Source of the DNA: Eumeta japonica
Lineage: Eukaryota > Arthropoda > Insecta > Lepidoptera > Psychidae
Direction: 5' to 3'
Assembly (NCBI GenBank): GCA_005406025.1
Contig: BGZK01000086.1
Coordinates: 434,001 to 498,000 of the forward strand
Length of the DNA: 64,000 nt
Positions 63,101 to 64,000 of the stretch are shown piece after piece. Numbering within the stretch: the first letter of the stretch is position 1; each line of letters opens with the position of its first letter. A program made the position numbers and the translations under genes. The notes below the pieces were generated by a model, which was given only the letters and a program-made list of their open reading frames with translations, was not told the DNA's origin and searched no databases.

Positions 63101-64000
63101 AGATGGATATGTAAGCATAATAAACTATAAATTGTTTAAGACAAATTTCGAAATGCATTTTACTTGATTTTATTTGATTTATTTGATTTACTTGATTTTT
63201 TTTTCTATTCTAGAAACCCATATATATATATATATGCAAGTATAATTATACATACCTATAATATCTAGCCAGTGCGGTAAGCAAGTGATGTGCAGAGACG
63301 TGAGCAGCGTTATCCTTCGGGGCGAGCAGCGCCCACGTGTGCCTCTCCACGGCTAACGAGGCAAGCGCGCGGAGGTACGCGGGTAGAAGTGGTGGTGCGA
63401 CCAGCTCACCAGAAAGACGCACGAACTTATATAATGTCGCTGCTCTCCCACCAGACCTACAGTGGTTACAGATTATATTTGTAAAAATGTGCTTAATCAA
63501 TAGAACAATAAAAAAATTTAAATATTTGTAAACAGAGATTTAAAATCAATAAACAAATTGACATTAAAATTGAATAAAAGCATTAAAACATACCAGAGAA
63601 AACATCAAAACGTGCACAGAGATTAAAACAGGGTATGCGAAGCTAAAAGAAAACTTACTCATTTCAGCATTGTTTCAGTTAGTGGCCCATCGACACGACG
63701 GTTTGCACAACCAAAACAACGCTGAAACTGGTAAATTTTTTTTAGCTTTGCATACCCTGTCTGAATCTCTGTGCACGCCCCTTAAATATACTATGCACAT
63801 TTGAATTAACAATTCTTCACAATGATTAGAATTTTATCACTAACCGTTTTCATGTTTAGATTTTTTGCAATATTAAACTCCATAAATTGATATCTCTTAT
63901 ATACAGTTTTTGATATTACCTATGTGAATGTGAATGCTGCTGATCTACTACGGCCCAGTACTCGTCCCGAAGTTTGAGAGGATCGCGCTGATACAATTTC
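39084..64000 (-). CDS. Nup205: Nuclear pore complex protein Nup205 (24 exons in window, 5' end beyond window)
   Basis: Nup205 is a large alpha-solenoid adaptor of the nuclear pore inner ring, where it binds Nup93 and helps build the channel scaffold. Recognition rests on the long run of family blocks: EEYPLTRAF, GAGARPPGLDPYL, QYEPS, AHYLLGYQL, SSRTCLHSLL, ESCYKLLYWICA, GAGHDVCRM, YVYESKMALL and SARSWALRA in the correct order. Exons in transcript order: 64000-63920, 63456-63256, 62964-62844, 59566-59452, 59206-59028, 58167-57964, 57747-57508, 56679-56544, 55298-55112, 53102-52931, 52568-52456, 51717-51573, 49676-49530, 49327-49192, 48052-47937, 46409-45597, 45381-45161, 43738-43601, 43039-42775, 42333-42214, 41578-41470, 41125-40838, 39788-39664, 39164-39084. 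All junctions join in phase; only the donor at 40838 is doubtful. About 1,480 residues are present, against about 2,000 in known family members, so some 500 amino-terminal residues lie outside the window. No inactivating change is seen. Confidence 0.95.
39664..39788 (-). CDS. Nup205: Nup205 exon, second from the end
   Basis: Acceptor 'gtgtcgcag', donor AAG|gtaata. Contains RRGLAAVFNDRFTDQLLDIA. It begins with two bases that complete a split codon and ends in phase 0. Confidence 0.85.
40838..41125 (-). CDS. Nup205: Nup205 exon, third from the end; 3' boundary uncertain
   Basis: Acceptor 'cttttacag' at 41126; contains LHLVWVHLHVYLRRSVDAV. The next exon needs one leftover base. Two donors satisfy this: after 40838 (T|gtgtat) or after 40886 (A|gtcagt, which would drop 16 codons). 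Neither is a strong consensus. Confidence 0.7.
41470..41578 (-). CDS. Nup205: Nup205 exon
   Basis: Acceptor 'catcgaacag', donor G|gtaagt; AIVQLVQNMVVACGAQSKLL and VAHQWRSVPAMTIDG. Confidence 0.9.
42214..42333 (-). CDS. Nup205: Nup205 exon
   Basis: Forty codons, phase 0 at both ends; acceptor 'atttgcgtag', donor GGG|gttatt. Contains IVCNLLTYARNILEKG. The donor is atypical at position 3. Confidence 0.85.
42775..43039 (-). CDS. Nup205: Nup205 exon
   Basis: Acceptor 'aaaaactacag', donor AAG|gtcatt; contains AITSVIARSSNREVWAAM and LMLALIPRFSVGAGAVILQP. GC-rich compared with the introns on either side. Confidence 0.9.
43255..43345 (+). repeat. Degenerate dispersed repeat, copy 5 (short), in Nup205 intron
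   Basis: 'tggaatcctgatcctggttc' followed by 'taaatataattccgatttaacc': the pyrimidine-type body of the dispersed repeat. It accounts for much of the open frame 43060-43368. Confidence 0.45.
43601..43738 (-). CDS. Nup205: Nup205 exon
   Basis: Acceptor 'atttctccag', donor AG|gtattt; contains RYRQMLIPALALCDALLTTL and HVTHLLLSHMDAIDIVLR. Both ends split Arg codons. Confidence 0.92.
   Translation of the reverse strand: MPSNADTRTGAVRCVADDTRLAEPQLRHACHAPTFEPHGRHRHRT
43960..45075 (-). mobile_element. mariner element relic, minus strand, in Nup205 intron
   Basis: The minus strand follows the mariner copy at 46636-47900 in order: 'aatctctttggtggtgctgt', 'tgaatctaatgtaggaattc', then transposase pieces IAKPRLTCNILMLCVW, DWKGIIHYELL and KKGVVFHHDNARPYTSLATQ with an Asp of the D,D34D triad. 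About 100 bases in the middle (from the second helix-turn-helix to the first catalytic Asp) are missing, and several stops and shifts occur. The left end has lost the terminal repeat; the right one is worn. Confidence 0.85.
45161..45381 (-). CDS. Nup205: Nup205 exon
   Basis: Acceptor 'tatttttag', donor AG|gtattc; contains the strongly conserved VLYVYESKMALLMKIASTR. Confidence 0.93.
45597..46409 (-). CDS. Nup205: Nup205 longest exon (271 codons)
   Basis: Acceptor 'ttattttcag', donor GAG|gtaaac, phase 0 at both ends. Contains YYDSWRQLTEILFCVAPQDM, an acidic serine-rich linker (SSSAEPEEDEMSDT) and GAGHDVCRMVALSCLDTLIE. It and the next exon lie between the two inverted mariner copies. Confidence 0.95.
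46636..47900 (+). mobile_element. mariner element relic, + strand, in Nup205 intron
   Basis: Terminal inverted repeats: left 'agatgggggaaatatttttt' at 46636, right (reverse complement) 'agttggggaaaagttttttc' ending at 47900. Between them lie broken transposase pieces: FLKRMITGDEKCTTYGKNV with the first catalytic Asp (W of the usual GDEKW changed to C), AKPGKLLINNKLMLYVQ, DWKGIIHYEFLLPGKP and GMVFRHDNARPNTFLATQ with the second Asp. D,D34D spacing and the ITGDEK and HDNARP blocks place it in mariner. Many stops; inactive. Confidence 0.92.
47937..48052 (-). CDS. Nup205: Nup205 exon
   Basis: Acceptor 'ttcaatgtag', donor AAG|gtaatt; LGGKRINVTRVHALLVRELA and NLVQMEIEK. Confidence 0.92.
48230..48500 (+). 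repeat. Degenerate dispersed repeat, copy 6 (pyrimidine-rich body), in Nup205 intron
   Basis: Head 'ccgcccgcagcttcatgg', then 'catctcctttccgctttc', 'ttaattcctgtactgttc', 'gatttctatcccagttac'. The open frame 48247-48498 results from this repeat. Confidence 0.6.
49192..49327 (-). CDS. Nup205: Nup205 exon
   Basis: Acceptor 'tgtttgctgag', donor G|gtttag; EWEWCLLMRLCEGLRTRV and HAPQLRAAIASCDLPTG. An acceptor three bases further in ('gaggag') is also possible and would remove one Glu. Confidence 0.85.
49530..49676 (-). CDS. Nup205: Nup205 exon
   Basis: Forty-nine codons; acceptor 'gatcacacag', donor CAG|gtacca; contains SARSWALRACACEMGA and a run of Ala residues. Confidence 0.9.
50300..50780 (+). 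mobile_element. RTE-type LINE fragment in Nup205 intron
   Basis: The + strand reads CIRTNGACTDWFDIRRGVRQ followed by GCVTSP and, further on, LKEHEYGLRMDEI: the fingers and palm block 'GVRQGC..SP.LFN' of RTE-clade reverse transcriptases. Later come TDCDIFIGGIKVDQVRV. The YADD box is lost in a damaged stretch at about 50490-50540. No ends found. Confidence 0.8.
51573..51717 (-). CDS. Nup205: Nup205 exon
   Basis: Acceptor 'atttctaacag', donor GAG|gtgttt; contains ESCYKLLYWICARPNTSAPA and LRSRDHFLTRHL, a clear Nup205 signature. Confidence 0.93.
52456..52568 (-). CDS. Nup205: Nup205 exon
   Basis: Acceptor 'ttcatttag', donor AG|gtatat; GVAGSSRTCLHSLLDILGEH. Confidence 0.93.
52931..53102 (-). CDS. 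Nup205: Nup205 exon
   Basis: Acceptor 'aaaatgtag', donor AGT|gtgaag; HGFVECLEIE and APPNFAHYLLGYQLTEDVS. Confidence 0.93.
54331..54640. mobile_element. Short mariner-type element (MITE) in Nup205 intron
   Basis: Left end 'cgagggctactatttgtgtc' at about 54331; right end, read on the minus strand, 'tatgagggctgctaatctgc' from about 54640 followed by 'ttaagtatctggaactggcc'. The outer 'GAGGGCT(A/G)CTA' words are inverted copies. About 310 bases, non-coding. The right part also occurs at 13360-13445. Confidence 0.75.
55112..55298 (-). CDS. Nup205: Nup205 exon, GC-rich, preceded by a perfect hairpin
   Basis: Acceptor 'ttgttgattag', donor AG|gttagg; RAVALLCLALRQPAAARQLL. A perfect 24-bp inverted repeat in the intron ends exactly at the acceptor AG. 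Confidence 0.9.
55301..55370. repeat. Perfect 24-bp inverted repeat at a Nup205 splice acceptor
   Basis: 55301-55324 ('aatcaacaatacgattctaa' plus 'ataa') and 55347-55370 are exact reverse complements with a 22-base loop. In the transcript the inner arm ends immediately before the AG of the acceptor of the exon at 55298. Confidence 0.95.
56544..56679 (-). CDS. Nup205: Nup205 exon
   Basis: Acceptor 'tacacttacag', donor G|gtatgt; SYVEECMVWSLRLLEGGL and AALIIGLSKLLV. Confidence 0.9.
57508..57747 (-). CDS. Nup205: Nup205 exon
   Basis: Eighty codons; acceptor 'tcaaacag', donor AAG|gtatgg; THWLEQYEPSVHDF and NPPPGFHLLLQLHTKSDLL, both conserved across animal Nup205. Confidence 0.95.
57964..58167 (-). 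CDS. Nup205: Nup205 exon
   Basis: Sixty-eight codons; acceptor 'tttatttcag', donor CAG|gtcaga; EEYPLTRAFLCLLESL and GAGARPPGLDPYLEHV, the clearest family signature in the window. Confidence 0.96.
58660..58970 (+). repeat. Degenerate dispersed repeat, copy 7 (purine-rich body), in Nup205 intron
   Basis: Head 'agcagcttcacttgctcgg', then 'gttaggaattgaaattgc', 'ggactgggattaggatcaag', 'agtggaagcaagactg'. Confidence 0.5.
59028..59206 (-). CDS. Nup205: Nup205 exon
   Basis: Acceptor 'gcattttcatag', donor GAG|gtattg; PLPLKAELCLTLAALGG and ERRALSAELQE. Confidence 0.94.
59452..59566 (-). CDS. Nup205: Nup205 exon
   Basis: Acceptor 'gtgcatttttag', donor G|gtatga; VEAMIAALKLIGAVARID and AAICENLQWDVVNTMFG. 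Confidence 0.93.
60580..60960 (-). mobile_element. Reverse-transcriptase relic (LINE) in Nup205 intron
   Basis: On the minus strand from about 60910 the text SSAFIDLKKAYDGIINF shows the A block 'FIDL.KAYD' of LINE reverse transcriptases, followed by badly damaged sequence with GPRTEELLAKCLIQSRLRKS near 60630. Too worn to assign to a clade. Confidence 0.6.
61640..61880 (+). repeat. Degenerate dispersed repeat, copy 8 (purine-rich body), in Nup205 intron
   Basis: Head 'tttgcctcggcttcatcgaa', then 'tagaaattgaaagtggaac', 'gatattgaaactaaaagtg', 'caaagtcgaaattgaatg', 'attagaatcgagagcaaag'. Confidence 0.6.
62651..62696. repeat. Perfect 15-bp inverted repeat
   Basis: 'gaactaggcttggaa' and 'ttccaagcctagttc' around a 16-base A/T loop. 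Confidence 0.9.
62844..62964 (-). CDS. Nup205: Nup205 exon
   Basis: Acceptor 'cttatctag', donor GAG|gtgaga; NLRQDPSPLAEQ and PGRLLVRHEE. It joins in phase to the exon at 59566, matching the order in other animals. Confidence 0.9.
63256..63456 (-). CDS. Nup205: Nup205 exon
   Basis: Acceptor 'accactgtag', donor AG|gtatgt; ATLYKFVRLSGELV and LPAYLRALASLAVERHTW. Confidence 0.94.
63612..63779. repeat. Foldback element in Nup205 intron
   Basis: The left arm starts 'cgtgcacagagattaaaaca' at about 63611 and continues 'gggtatgcgaagctaaaa'; the reverse complement of 63733-63777 reads 'gcgtgcacagagattcagac' and 'agggtatgcaaagctaaaa'. Pairing continues inward ('tttcagcattgtt' against 'tttcagcgttgtt'), so nearly the whole 168 bases fold on themselves. 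Confidence 0.85.
63920..64000 (-). CDS. Nup205: Nup205 exon, cut by the window edge
   Basis: DPLKLRDEYWAVVDQQ, donor AG|gtaata. It joins in phase to the exon at 63456 (Arg codon split across the intron). The 5' part of the exon is outside the window. Confidence 0.9.
   Translation of the reverse strand, partial: EIVSARSSQTSGRVLGRSRSAAFTFT

Noticed and set aside
63660..63722. Exon-like piece RCFGCANRRVDGPLTETMLK in the Nup205 gene
   Set aside because: Ends in TGA before the donor; the neighbouring exons join in phase and in conserved order without it; it lies within a foldback element.

Overview
The window is a piece of an insect genome, almost certainly a moth or butterfly. It is AT-rich nuclear DNA with spliced genes and a heavy load of decayed mobile elements: mariner, hAT, RTE-type and CR1/Jockey-type LINEs, and dispersed repeats whose heads read 'gcccgcggcttcg'-like, which I associate with Lepidoptera. 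No tRNA, rRNA, CRISPR array or bacterial-type operon is visible. Species cannot be told from the sequence alone.

Left half (1-37 kb): a small cluster of one paralogous gene family that I do not recognise by name. The best copy (C, + strand, 31759-36472) has two large coding exons and predicts about 1,189 residues of helix-rich, HEAT/ARM-like protein without obvious signal peptide, membrane segment or catalytic motif. Around it lie relatives in different states of decay: copy A (only the second exon lies in the window, open, 747-2063), copy B (14862-18972, both exons, several frameshifts and stops), copy D (minus strand, 7678-5590, frameshifted and internally deleted) and a short scrap E (5212-5305). 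A and B share a roughly 1.7-kb block of near identity that includes intron and 3' flank, so a recent duplication or conversion has taken place. In B, C and D the start codon sits directly behind a splice acceptor, which predicts a non-coding first exon.

Between the copies are transposon relics: a hAT transposase (10.4-11.2 kb), a CR1/Jockey-like LINE 3' end (23.6-24.6 kb), two relics of an unclassified multicopy family with the motif ERFHQ (24.9-26.1 and 26.7-27.0 kb), a hAT-type non-autonomous element with an exact 8-bp target duplication (29.8-30.2 kb), and a 1.7-kb minisatellite with a 48-bp unit (21.8-23.6 kb).

Right half (39.1-64 kb, minus strand): the 3' three quarters of the gene for nucleoporin Nup205, a large alpha-solenoid of the nuclear pore inner ring. 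I could place 24 exons whose splice phases join consistently from the window edge to the stop codon, giving about 1,480 residues; the N-terminal part lies beyond position 64000. Its introns hold two mariner copies in opposite orientation on either side of two exons, an RTE LINE scrap, a mariner-derived short element, several foldback repeats and copies of the degenerate dispersed repeat. Gene C and Nup205 point toward each other with 2.6 kb between their stop codons.
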